From the NCBI GenBank assembly GCA_003168315.1, contig PMSP01000398.1, positions 1-6,832 on the forward strand: 6,832 nucleotides of DNA, given 5' to 3'. Of the stretch, positions 1 to 6,005 are shown piece by piece. A program made the position numbers and the translations under genes. The stretch is from Opitutaceae bacterium (GTDB lineage Bacteria; Verrucomicrobiota; Verrucomicrobiia; Opitutales; Opitutaceae). The notes beneath the pieces are model-generated. The model saw only the letters and a program-made list of their open reading frames with translations, was not told where the DNA came from and made no database searches. Position 1 is the first letter of the stretch; each line of letters opens with the position of its first letter.

Positions 1-1090
1 GGAGCTCCTGGCTCGGCGTCTCGAGGGCGGCCTCCGCCCGGTGCCAGTGCTCGCGGTTTTCCTCGGAGTCGACGGCCAGCTTCTCGACCGGCTCCGAGAG
101 GCGGCGGGAGAGGAAGTGGCTCGCCAGGAACGCGCCCGCGAGGAGGACGGCGCCCGCGGCCACGAACTCCCAGATGAGCCGGCGCTCGCGCGCCGCCGAG
201 GCCGCGAGGGGATAGATCGAGACCTCATAGGCCGCGGGAAAGAGGGACGCCGGGTTCAGGCGCTCGAAGGAGGCGAGGTAGGGGGCCCCCCCCGCCCGGA
301 ACTCGAATCCGCCTTGGTCGACCCCCGGGGCCGGGATCGCGCGGCTGAGCTGCGCCGCGAGGTCCGCCCGGGCGGACTCGGTGAGGGACGGAAGGTCCAG
401 GTGGCCGCCGAGCCAGACGCCGCCCTCAATCCACGCGTCGGGGCTTCCGCCGCCGAGCGTCGGCGGCTTGAAGCCGAGGACGATGGCGGCGATCGTCTCG
501 CCGCTGTCCGAGGAGATGATCGGCATCGCGATCACCTCGTCGATCGTCTCGGTGTCCCTGCCCGCGTCCCTCAGGATGTAGCCCGTCTGCGGCGTGTCGG
601 GGAGCTTTCCGAGGTCGAGCTGCGCCTCCTCCTCGGGCCGGAGCTCGCCGACCTCCTTGGCGTCAAGGGGCGGGATGGCCCGGCCCTTGCCGTCGAGGAA
701 GCGGTAGTAGTGGGCGCGCAGCGTGTAGGCGCCCGGCTCGCGGAAGGCCCCATCGTCCGTGTCCATCACGTCGAGGAGTTCGTCGCGGGCGCTCGGGTAG
801 AGGAGATCGAGGGCGCCGTCCTCCAGCGCCGCGTGGATGCGGGGCTTTCGAGCGAGCTCCCGGCAGCGCTCGGCGAGCGCCGCGTGGCGGATGGCCTGCA
901 CGGAGTGGAGTGCCGCGAGCTCGTTCTGGAACTCCCGCTGGAAATCCCGCCTGACGCTGTCGGCCATGTTGCGCTGCGCGAAGAGCAGGATCGCGACGGC
1001 GACAAAGGAGACGACCAGCATCATCGCCACCAGGAGCTTGATCCGGAAGCTCGCGATGCCGGAATTCCGCGGCTCCGGCGTCGAGATCAC
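1..1090 (-). CDS. membrane sensor histidine kinase, N-terminal part (runs off the window)
   Basis: Reading from a GTG at 1090 gives 363 codons without a stop up to the window edge. The protein starts with a short cytoplasmic tail and a membrane helix (about residues 18-38, LLVAMMLVVSFVAVAILLF). A periplasmic region of about 265 residues follows, then a second membrane helix (about 306-327). After that come the start of a HAMP-like stretch (LSRRLSEPVEKL, about 327-338) and a charged helix (EENREHWHRAEAALE). This is the layout of a membrane-bound sensor kinase. The kinase core lies outside the window, so the class is inferred from topology and from the response regulator in the same operon. A cyclase or diguanylate cyclase output is possible but less likely. 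The GTG overlaps the stop of the upstream cupredoxin gene (GTGA), and the next ATG is inside the first membrane helix, so GTG is the best start. A run of eight C near 287-294 does not break the frame. Confidence 0.75.
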   Translation of the reverse strand, partial: MISTPEPRNSGIASFRIKLLVAMMLVVSFVAVAILLFAQRNMADSVRRDFQREFQNELAALHSVQAIRHAALAERCRELARKPRIHAALEDGALDLLYPSARDELLDVMDTDDGAFREPGAYTLRAHYYRFLDGKGRAIPPLDAKEVGELRPEEEAQLDLGKLPDTPQTGYILRDAGRDTETIDEVIAMPIISSDSGETIAAIVLGFKPPTLGGGSPDAWIEGGVWLGGHLDLPSLTESARADLAAQLSRAIPAPGVDQGGFEFRAGGAPYLASFERLNPASLFPAAYEVSIYPLAASAARERRLIWEFVAAGAVLLAGAFLASHFLSRRLSEPVEKLAVDSEENREHWHRAEAALETPSQEL

Positions 1091-1740
1091 GGGAAGTCGG
1101 CGTGGAGCGTCGAGGCGTCCCGAAGCTCCACCGGGCGCTCCAGGGTCGTCTTGCTGTCGACCCAGGCCTTGAGGAGAAACCTGCCGGCGGGCAGGCCCCC
1201 GAGCCTGTAGACCCCGGCCAGGTCGCTCATGACGAAGTACGGGGTGTTGAGGACGAGGATGATCGCCCGCATGTGCTCGTGGATGTCGCAGCGGACGGTC
1301 ACCATCCCGGAAACGTCGAATAGCTCCGAGGGGATCGGCCTCTCGTCCGAGCGGTACCGCCCGAGGTCGAAGCGCTTCGCCGGCGAGTACGAGAAGATGT
1401 TGTGGTAGGTGTCGTCCAGGTTGGGGAACTCCACCCTCGTGTTCACCTGTATCGCCAGTATCGCCGGCGAGAAGTTGAGGTCCTTCTGGGCCAGCTGCGC
1501 GGTCGCGGGTGACGGCGGGAGCGCGAAGGGCCCCTCAAGGTACACGACCGCCACCGGGGGATAGGGCGAGAGCACGCCGCCGTAGGCGACGATCCCGTAC
1601 CGCTTGTTCATCACCGGCGTATGGAGCGGTTTCGGCAGCGCGACCCTCCCCTCGACGACCGCCTCGGCGAGCGCCGGCGCCCCCTGGAGAGCCAGGGCGG
1701 CCGCCAGTGCGGACACGCGGCAGAAACAAAGCGGGGTCAT
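1087..1740 (-). CDS. periplasmic cupredoxin-like protein (methylamine utilisation protein-like)
   Basis: A 217-residue protein. Residues 1-25 are a Sec signal peptide with likely cleavage at ALA|EA, so it should act in the periplasm. The middle has the cupredoxin pattern: VEFPNLDDTYHNIFSYSP (103-120), FDLGRY (124-129), and FDVSGMVTVRCDIHEHM (141-157). Type-1 copper ligands would be His113, Cys151, His154 and Met157; His156 is an extra nearby histidine. The C-terminus (from about 165) resembles a carboxypeptidase-regulatory-like beta-sandwich (TPYFVMSDLAGVYRLGGLPA, then FLLKAWVD). Related proteins are often annotated as methylamine utilisation protein, but no methylamine genes are present here. 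The start ATG overlaps the response regulator's stop (ATGA), and the stop overlaps the kinase's start (GTGA). That places it inside a signalling operon, where it may be an accessory sensor or a target; the role is inferred. No Shine-Dalgarno sequence precedes the ATG, which fits coupled translation. Confidence 0.85.
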   Translation of the reverse strand: MTPLCFCRVSALAAALALQGAPALAEAVVEGRVALPKPLHTPVMNKRYGIVAYGGVLSPYPPVAVVYLEGPFALPPSPATAQLAQKDLNFSPAILAIQVNTRVEFPNLDDTYHNIFSYSPAKRFDLGRYRSDERPIPSELFDVSGMVTVRCDIHEHMRAIILVLNTPYFVMSDLAGVYRLGGLPAGRFLLKAWVDSKTTLERPVELRDASTLHADFP

Positions 1741-2414
1741 TCTGGGGGGCGAATTGTGTAGCCGATTGCGCGGAGCGTGTGGATTAGGGGCGCCGGGAAA
1801 CCCGAGTCCACCTTTTTGCGAAGGCGCGTGATGAATATCTCCACCGTGCGCGTGTCGTACTCGTGGTCGCGCTGCCAGACGCGCTCGCAGAGCTCCGTCC
1901 TGGAAAACACGCGGCCCGGCTCCTGCATGAGAAGCTGCAGGACGTCGAATTCCCTCGGGGAAAGGGCGATCGCGCGGCCCGCTCGGCTCACGCGCCGGTG
2001 GTGCACGTCCATGTGGAGGTCGCCCACCTCGAGCAGGTCCGCGGCCGTCGGAGTCGCGCCGCGCCGGCCGAGCGCCTCGATCCGGGCCACGAGCTCGTCC
2101 ATCGAGAAGGGCTTCGCCATGTAGTCGTCCGCGCCGGCCTTGAGGCCCTTCACGCGGTGCTCCACCTCGCCGCGCGCCGTCAGGATGAGGACCCGGGCGG
2201 CGCTGTCCGCCTCGCGCAGCCCGGCGAGGACCGACAATCCCTCGAGCCCGGGAAGGTTGAGGTCGAGGACGATCAGGTCCGGCGGATGCTCGAGGGCCTC
2301 CTTCAGGCCCGCCAGCCCGTCGAACTGCGCAGTCGCGCTGTGGCCGTGGCGGACCAGCGCCTGCGTGATGTGCCGGGCGAGCTGCCTTTCGTCTTCGAGC
2401 ACGAGGATGCGCAT
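1737..2414 (-). CDS. OmpR/PhoB-type response regulator
   Basis: A 225-residue two-component transcription factor. The receiver domain (about 1-118) has every key residue: acidic pair Glu7-Asp8, phospho-acceptor Asp51 in LIVLDLNLPG, Thr79 in LILTARG, and Lys101 in AKPF. A short linker leads to a winged-helix DNA-binding domain (about 128-222). This contains LSPREFDVLQLLMQEPGRVF, the recognition-helix stretch TRTVEIFITRLRKKV (188-202) and the terminal IHTLRAIGYTI wing. The length is normal for the family. The ATG at 2414 is chosen because MRILVLEDE is the canonical first strand; the extension upstream has no family resemblance. There is no clear Shine-Dalgarno sequence. It is the first gene of a three-gene overlapping operon with a cupredoxin and a sensor kinase, which is probably its partner. 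The signal it responds to is not shown by the sequence; the cupredoxin hints at copper or redox. Confidence 0.95.
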   Translation of the reverse strand: MRILVLEDERQLARHITQALVRHGHSATAQFDGLAGLKEALEHPPDLIVLDLNLPGLEGLSVLAGLREADSAARVLILTARGEVEHRVKGLKAGADDYMAKPFSMDELVARIEALGRRGATPTAADLLEVGDLHMDVHHRRVSRAGRAIALSPREFDVLQLLMQEPGRVFSRTELCERVWQRDHEYDTRTVEIFITRLRKKVDSGFPAPLIHTLRAIGYTIRPPE

Positions 2415-2527
2415 CGCGGCCGTGGGTGTAGCAAGGGAAGCCCGCCGCGCGCAAGCGCGCAGGGGACCCTCTGAATTTCGGGCCTGTACCCTGGCGGCCG
2501 GATCGTCGTAGAATCGGCCCATTCATC
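2415..2527. promoter_or_regulatory. divergent intergenic region between response regulator and epimerase
   Basis: These 113 bases separate two divergent genes and should carry both promoters. On the plus strand a TAGAAT (2509-2514) could be a -10 box for the epimerase, giving a leader of only about 7 bases; no good -35 box is seen. On the minus strand only weak candidates exist. A GC-rich hairpin with stem CGCGC (2446-2450), GCAA loop and GCGCG (2455-2459) sits in the middle, next to the imperfect palindrome AGGGGACCCT (2461-2470). Autoregulation of the regulator operon from here is plausible but not shown. Confidence 0.35.
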
Positions 2528-3553
2528 ATGAACGTCCTCTTCATCGGCGGAACCGGGATAATCAGCACGGCCTGCGCCGAGCTTGCGGTCGCCCGCGGCC
2601 ACAGGGTCACCCTCCTCAACCGCTCGCTGCGGCCGCCGATAGCGGGCGCCCATGCCCTCACGGCCGACATATCGGACGCCGGCGCGACCGCGAAGGCGAT
2701 CGCCGGACGGAAGTGGGACTCGGTCGTCGACTTCATCGCGTTCCACCCCGCGGACATCGAGTCGCGCCTGGCGCTCTTCCGCGGCAGGACCTCGCAGTTC
2801 ATCTTCATAAGCTCGGCCAGCGCCTACCAGAAGCCGCTGACGGACCAATTGATCACCGAGTCGACGCCGCTCTGCAACCCGCTCTGGGACTACTCCAGGA
2901 ACAAGATCGCCTGCGAGGAGCGCCTGATGCGCGCCTACCGCGAGGAGGGCTTCCCCGCGACGATCATACGGCCGTCGCTGACCTACGGGAGCTTCATCGT
3001 CCCCGTCTCGGTGAACAGCTGGCTCAAGGGCTACACGGTGGTCGACCGCATGCGCCGGGGGCTGCCGGTCATCATCCCCGGCGACGGCCTGACTCTCTGG
3101 ACCATCACGCACAATACGGACTTCGCAAAGGGCCTGGTGGGGCTCCTCGCGCACACGGGCTCGATTGGCCACGCGTTCCACATCACCTCCGACGAGGCGC
3201 CGACGTGGAACCAGATCTACCAGATGACGGCGGATGCGGCGGGCGTCAGCTCGCCGAAGTTCGTCCACATCGCGTCGGACTTCATCGTGGCGTGCATCCC
3301 GTCGATGACGGGGTCCCTCCTCGGCGACAAGTCCCACACCGCGATTTTCGACAACTCGAAGATCAAGCGCTTCGTGCCGGAATACGTCGCCACCCTGCGT
3401 TTCCGCGAGGGGATCGCCAGGACGATCTCCTGGTTTGACGCCGACCCCGCGCGAAAGCAGATCGACGACGCGGCCGGCGCCGAGTGGGACCGGCTGATCG
3501 CAGCCTACGACCGCGGCCTCGCGGCGGCGGTCCAGGAATTCGGGAAGGCCTGA
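2528..3553 (+). CDS. NAD(P)-dependent epimerase/reductase, extended SDR family
   Basis: A 341-residue cytosolic Rossmann-fold protein of about the usual length for NAD-dependent epimerase/dehydratase proteins. The nucleotide-binding loop is FIGGTGIIS (5-13); the usual third glycine of GxxGxxG is Ser13, as in the CSP41-like subgroup of this family. The acidic region LTADISD (44-50) follows. The active-site segment has FIFISSASAY (91-100) and Tyr122-Ser-Arg-Asn-Lys126, the YxxxK pair. Further family signs are IIRPSLTYG (146-154), the W191-T-I-T-H-N segment and AFHITSDEAPTWNQIY (216-231). The substrate is probably a nucleotide sugar or similar, but it cannot be told from the sequence; some relatives are reductases or RNA-binding. 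The start ATG has no clear Shine-Dalgarno sequence, and no earlier start extends the Rossmann strand. The gene diverges from the response regulator and converges on the lipoprotein gene, so it is likely transcribed alone. Confidence 0.88.
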   Translation: MNVLFIGGTGIISTACAELAVARGHRVTLLNRSLRPPIAGAHALTADISDAGATAKAIAGRKWDSVVDFIAFHPADIESRLALFRGRTSQFIFISSASAYQKPLTDQLITESTPLCNPLWDYSRNKIACEERLMRAYREEGFPATIIRPSLTYGSFIVPVSVNSWLKGYTVVDRMRRGLPVIIPGDGLTLWTITHNTDFAKGLVGLLAHTGSIGHAFHITSDEAPTWNQIYQMTADAAGVSSPKFVHIASDFIVACIPSMTGSLLGDKSHTAIFDNSKIKRFVPEYVATLRFREGIARTISWFDADPARKQIDDAAGAEWDRLIAAYDRGLAAAVQEFGKA

Positions 3554-3556
3554 GGA

Positions 3557-3574
3557 GGCGCCGGCGTCAGCGCC
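3557..3574. terminator. short GC hairpin between convergent genes
   Basis: Only 13 bases separate the stop codons of the two convergent genes. A small hairpin is possible: GGCGC (3557-3561) with GCGCC (3570-3574), or GGCG-TCAG-CGCC (3563-3574). No T-tract follows in either direction, so an intrinsic terminator is only a weak suggestion. Confidence 0.2.
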
Positions 3575-4073
3575 AGTAGCCCCTCACGTAGACGTAGGCG
3601 CCGCCGCGGTATCTCCAGTGCGGGCGGACGAAGGCGACGGCGTTCGGGGGCGGGATCTCCCAGTGGCCGGGCACCCAGTTGTAGTTGTACCCGTCGTAGT
3701 CATAATAGCCGTAGATCCAGAGCGCGGAGGGCGTCGGCTGGGCGGTCTGCATCTCGGAGGGCGGCGGCGGCGGCGGCGGGATGGCCGGGACGGCGACGTT
3801 TGTCGTGGCCTCGCCCTCAGAACGGTAGAGAGTGCTGTTCTGGTGGTCGACCGAGTTGCCGATCGTGCCGCCGGCGATCGCACCGATGACGCCCCCGAGC
3901 AGGGCGCCCCCGAGCGCGTTGTGGCCGCCGCTGTTGTTGCCGATGATGCCGCCGGCCAGGGCGCCCAGGGCGCCGCCGGTCACGGCGCCGTTCTGGGTGT
4001 TAGGGCCGTTGCCCTCGCAGCCGGCGCAAAGCGCCGCGGCAGTTAGGATAGTCAAAATGGGCTTGGTCTTCAT
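3567..4073 (-). CDS. glycine-zipper, proline-rich YXWGXW-type lipoprotein
   Basis: A 168-residue envelope protein. Its N-terminus (KTKPILTILTAAALCAGC) is a lipoprotein-like signal with lipidation likely at Cys19; the lipobox reads CAGC, with Cys instead of Leu at -3, so lipidation is probable but not ideal. Residues 29-73 form a glycine zipper with repeated GxxxG spacing (GGALGALAGGIIG, then GGALLGGVIGAIAGG), as in outer-membrane-associated glycine-zipper proteins. Seven prolines (99-105) act as a linker. The C-terminal part is rich in Tyr and Trp: YNWVPGHWEIPPP (131-143) and PHWRYRGGAYVYVRGYWR (151-168), which match the YXWGXW repeat family. A role in the outer membrane or cell wall is inferred; no enzyme activity is expected. 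No Shine-Dalgarno sequence precedes the ATG. The gene is transcribed toward the epimerase. Confidence 0.85.
   Translation of the reverse strand: MKTKPILTILTAAALCAGCEGNGPNTQNGAVTGGALGALAGGIIGNNSGGHNALGGALLGGVIGAIAGGTIGNSVDHQNSTLYRSEGEATTNVAVPAIPPPPPPPSEMQTAQPTPSALWIYGYYDYDGYNYNWVPGHWEIPPPNAVAFVRPHWRYRGGAYVYVRGYWR
3759..3779 (-). repeat. in-frame CCG triplet repeat encoding seven prolines
   Basis: Six consecutive CCG codons plus one CCC encode Pro99-Pro105 of the lipoprotein. A change in copy number would alter linker length without a frameshift. Seven consecutive prolines would be expected to need elongation factor P for smooth translation. Confidence 0.7.
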
Positions 4074-4136
4074 GTGCGTGGTATGACGAAATTAGAACCG
4101 GCAAGTTACGCAAAGTTCCGTTCGATTCCGCGTTTT

Positions 4137-4162
4137 TTGCCGCGCAACCCACGGCGCGGCAA
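4137..4162. repeat. perfect 9-bp inverted repeat upstream of the lipoprotein gene
   Basis: TTGCCGCGC (4137-4145) and GCGCGGCAA (4154-4162) are exact reverse complements around an 8-base loop. The repeat lies 24 bases past the stop of the ligase gene and 64 bases ahead of the lipoprotein start, both on the minus strand. It could end ligase transcription. However, on the minus strand it is followed by a run of A, not T, and on the plus strand the T run precedes it. It is therefore not a standard intrinsic terminator and could instead be an operator. Confidence 0.5.
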
Positions 4163-4185
4163 TGCCATCGGTAATGCCGACAGCC

Positions 4186-5787
4186 TCACTCCTCCGACTG
4201 GAGGGTCGCGACCACGGTGAAGTCCTCGAGGGTCGTCGTGTCGCCCTTCACCGTCCCCCCCGCGGCGATCTCCTTCAGGATGCGCCTCATGATCTTTCCG
4301 CTGCGGGTCTTCGGAAGGCCCGCGGCGAAGCGCACGTCGTCGGGCCGCGCCAGGGAGCCGATCTCCCTCGCCACGTGGGAGCGGATCGCCTCCTTTAGCT
4401 CCGGGCTGGCCGCGACGCCGTTCTTCAGCGTGACGAAGCAGACGAGCGCCTGGCCCTTTAGCTCGTCGGGCCGGCCGACGACGGCGGCGGCCTTGACGTC
4501 GGGATGGCGGAGCAGCGCCTCCTCGACCTCCCGGGGGTAGATGTTCATTCCCCCGCTGATGATCAGGTCCTTGGACCGGTCCCGCAGCGTGAGGTACCCG
4601 TCGGCGTCGAAGCTGCCGATGTCGCCGGTGTACAGCCAGCCGTCCCGCAGCGCCTCGGCAGTGGCATCAGGTGAGTGCCAATAGCCGGTCATGACCACGT
4701 CGCCTCTGACCACCACCTCACCGGCCTCGCCGGGCGGTAGTTCGCGGCCGTCATCGACTACGCGTACCTCGACGTCGGTCCGCGGGACGCCGACGCTCTG
4801 CATGCGGTCGCGCCAGCGGGGATGATCGTGGTCGGCGTGGTCTGCCTTGGACAGGCCGGTGATCGTCATCGGCGCCTCGCCCTGCCCGTAGATCTGGGCC
4901 AGGCGAGGACCGAACACGGCGAGCGCCTCCTCGAGGTCGGCCAGGTACATCGGCGCGCCACCATAGATGATCGTCTTCAGGTGGGACAGGTCCGCGTCGG
5001 CGATGGCCCGGTCGCCGGCCAGCCGCTTCACCATGGTGGGCGCCGCGAAGAACGACATCCCCGGCCAGCGCCCCAGCAGGGCGGCGATCTCGTCGCCGTC
5101 GACGCCGCCGGACCGCGGCATGACGCTCACTGCCCCCTTGGCCACGTGCGGCAGCCCGTAGAGCCCCGCACCGTGCGACAGTGGCGCGGCGTGCAGGACG
5201 CTGTCCTGCGGGAACACCGGGTCGATGTCCGCGAAGTAGCTGAGCGTCGCCATCAGCAGGCTGCGGTGGGTGAGCGTGGCTCCCTTGGGCCTGCCGGTGG
5301 TGCCGCTCGTGTAGAACAGCCAGGCCGGATCCTCCGCCCGCCGGTCGATGAGCCGTGACGGCGACGACGCCGTGAGCCGGTCCCACCGCTCACCGGGCGC
5401 GACCACGGCCGCCTTCAGCGAAGCCACGGTGCCGACCAGCGACTCGACATCGCCGGCGTGGTCGGCGTCGGTCACGGCGACGGCCGACTCACTGTGCTCC
5501 AGGATGTAGGCGATCTCCTCGCGGTGCAGCCGGGCGTTGACCGGCACGGCCACCAGACCGGCGTGCCAGACGGCGTACAGCGCCTCGAGGTACTCCGGCC
5601 GGTTGCGCATGACGATCGCGACCCGGTCCCCGGGTGACAGGCCGAAGTGATCGCGCAAGCCGGTGGCTGCGCCGGCCGTCCGGGTGGCGAACTCACCCCA
5701 GGTGGCGTGGACCCGATCGCCCTCCGCGAGCGCCGGGGCGCCGGCCATCCGGTGGGCGTGGCGCTCGACCCACGCTGCCGGATTCAT
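4186..5787 (-). CDS. AMP-forming acyl-CoA ligase with an Acs-like C-terminus (probable chimera)
   Basis: A 533-residue adenylate-forming enzyme that would activate a carboxylic acid with ATP and join it to CoA in the cytosol. The ATP loop is YTSGTTGRPKG (159-169), the A5 motif is IYGQGEAP (299-306), the ribose-binding A7 motif is WLYTGD (384-389), the hinge is DRSKDLI (403-409), and the catalytic Lys498 lies in LPKTRSGKIMRR. Residues 1 to about 430 look like actinobacterial FadD or medium/long-chain ligases (SGGMNIYPREVEEALLRHP, 411-429). Residues from about 433 look like acetyl-CoA synthetase: AVVGRPDELKGQ, HVAREIG, ARPDDVRF, and the tail VKGDTTTLEDF. The frame is intact across the switch. 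The ATG at 5787 has a good Shine-Dalgarno sequence, GAGGGA, 7 bases upstream. The gene diverges from the Rv0121-type gene. The enzyme class is certain; the substrate is unknown, and whether this exact protein exists in one organism is doubtful. Confidence 0.85.
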   Translation of the reverse strand: MNPAAWVERHAHRMAGAPALAEGDRVHATWGEFATRTAGAATGLRDHFGLSPGDRVAIVMRNRPEYLEALYAVWHAGLVAVPVNARLHREEIAYILEHSESAVAVTDADHAGDVESLVGTVASLKAAVVAPGERWDRLTASSPSRLIDRRAEDPAWLFYTSGTTGRPKGATLTHRSLLMATLSYFADIDPVFPQDSVLHAAPLSHGAGLYGLPHVAKGAVSVMPRSGGVDGDEIAALLGRWPGMSFFAAPTMVKRLAGDRAIADADLSHLKTIIYGGAPMYLADLEEALAVFGPRLAQIYGQGEAPMTITGLSKADHADHDHPRWRDRMQSVGVPRTDVEVRVVDDGRELPPGEAGEVVVRGDVVMTGYWHSPDATAEALRDGWLYTGDIGSFDADGYLTLRDRSKDLIISGGMNIYPREVEEALLRHPDVKAAAVVGRPDELKGQALVCFVTLKNGVAASPELKEAIRSHVAREIGSLARPDDVRFAAGLPKTRSGKIMRRILKEIAAGGTVKGDTTTLEDFTVVATLQSEE

Positions 5788-5794
5788 CGCCCTG

Positions 5795-5800
5795 TCCCTC
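5795..5800 (-). promoter_or_regulatory. Shine-Dalgarno site deciding the ligase start
   Basis: GAGGGA on the minus strand ends 7 bases before the ATG at 5787. It fixes that start against the longer reading from a TTG at 5880. It is the only clear ribosome binding site in the window. Confidence 0.65.
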
Positions 5801-5844
5801 GCCTGGGGACGAGATGACGCAGGCGCAGGCCTCCCATAAAAGGG

Positions 5845-5874
5845 CAGCGTAACGCGGGTAGGGCTGGCCTTCAA
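5845..5874 (-). promoter_or_regulatory. candidate promoter of the acyl-CoA ligase
   Basis: On the minus strand TTGAAG (5874-5869) and TACGCT (5850-5845) are separated by 18 bases and fit an actinobacterial housekeeping pattern (TTGnnn / TAnnnT). Transcription would begin near 5838, giving a leader of about 50 bases. The match is modest. The same 218-base gap (5788-6005) must also hold the promoter of the divergent gene, for which no convincing box is seen. Confidence 0.3.
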
Positions 5875-6005
5875 TCCCAAAAAGAAACAGCGCGGCAGGC
5901 CGACGCCGGTCGTTGAGGAACTATCATCACACCGCAGAGATCACTGCCCACCACGCCGCGAAGGGGTATGGCGCAGACCATGTCCATGGCTACCGATCTA
6001 CTGCC

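Noticed and set aside
287..294. Run of eight C as a possible frameshift in the sensor kinase
   Set aside because: The kinase frame reads sensibly on both sides (FEFRAGGAPYLASFERL), so no frameshift is needed.
41..1210. Long plus-strand open frame of 389 codons
   Set aside because: It lies opposite the sensor kinase. Its product is Arg/Glu/Gly-rich with no fold, while the minus strand gives membrane helices and a start coupled to the upstream gene.
1741..2808. Upstream extension of the cupredoxin frame to a 573-residue protein
   Set aside because: The extension overlaps the response regulator in another frame and the epimerase on the other strand, and reads as Arg/Pro/Gly-rich filler. The signal peptide begins at 1740.
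2303..3337. 344-codon minus-strand frame opposite the epimerase
   Set aside because: It is Arg/Asp/Val-rich shadow sequence; the plus strand has a complete SDR protein with its motifs.
3618..4046. 142-codon plus-strand frame opposite the lipoprotein
   Set aside because: It is a low-complexity Arg/Gly/Val shadow of the glycine-zipper and polyproline codons.
4137..4162. Standard intrinsic terminator
   Set aside because: No T-tract follows the stem on either strand, so it is listed only as an inverted repeat.
4751..5386. Second minus-strand frame inside the ligase, and plus-strand frames at 4822-5358
   Set aside because: The ligase frame carries all the adenylation motifs without interruption; the others are products of high GC content.
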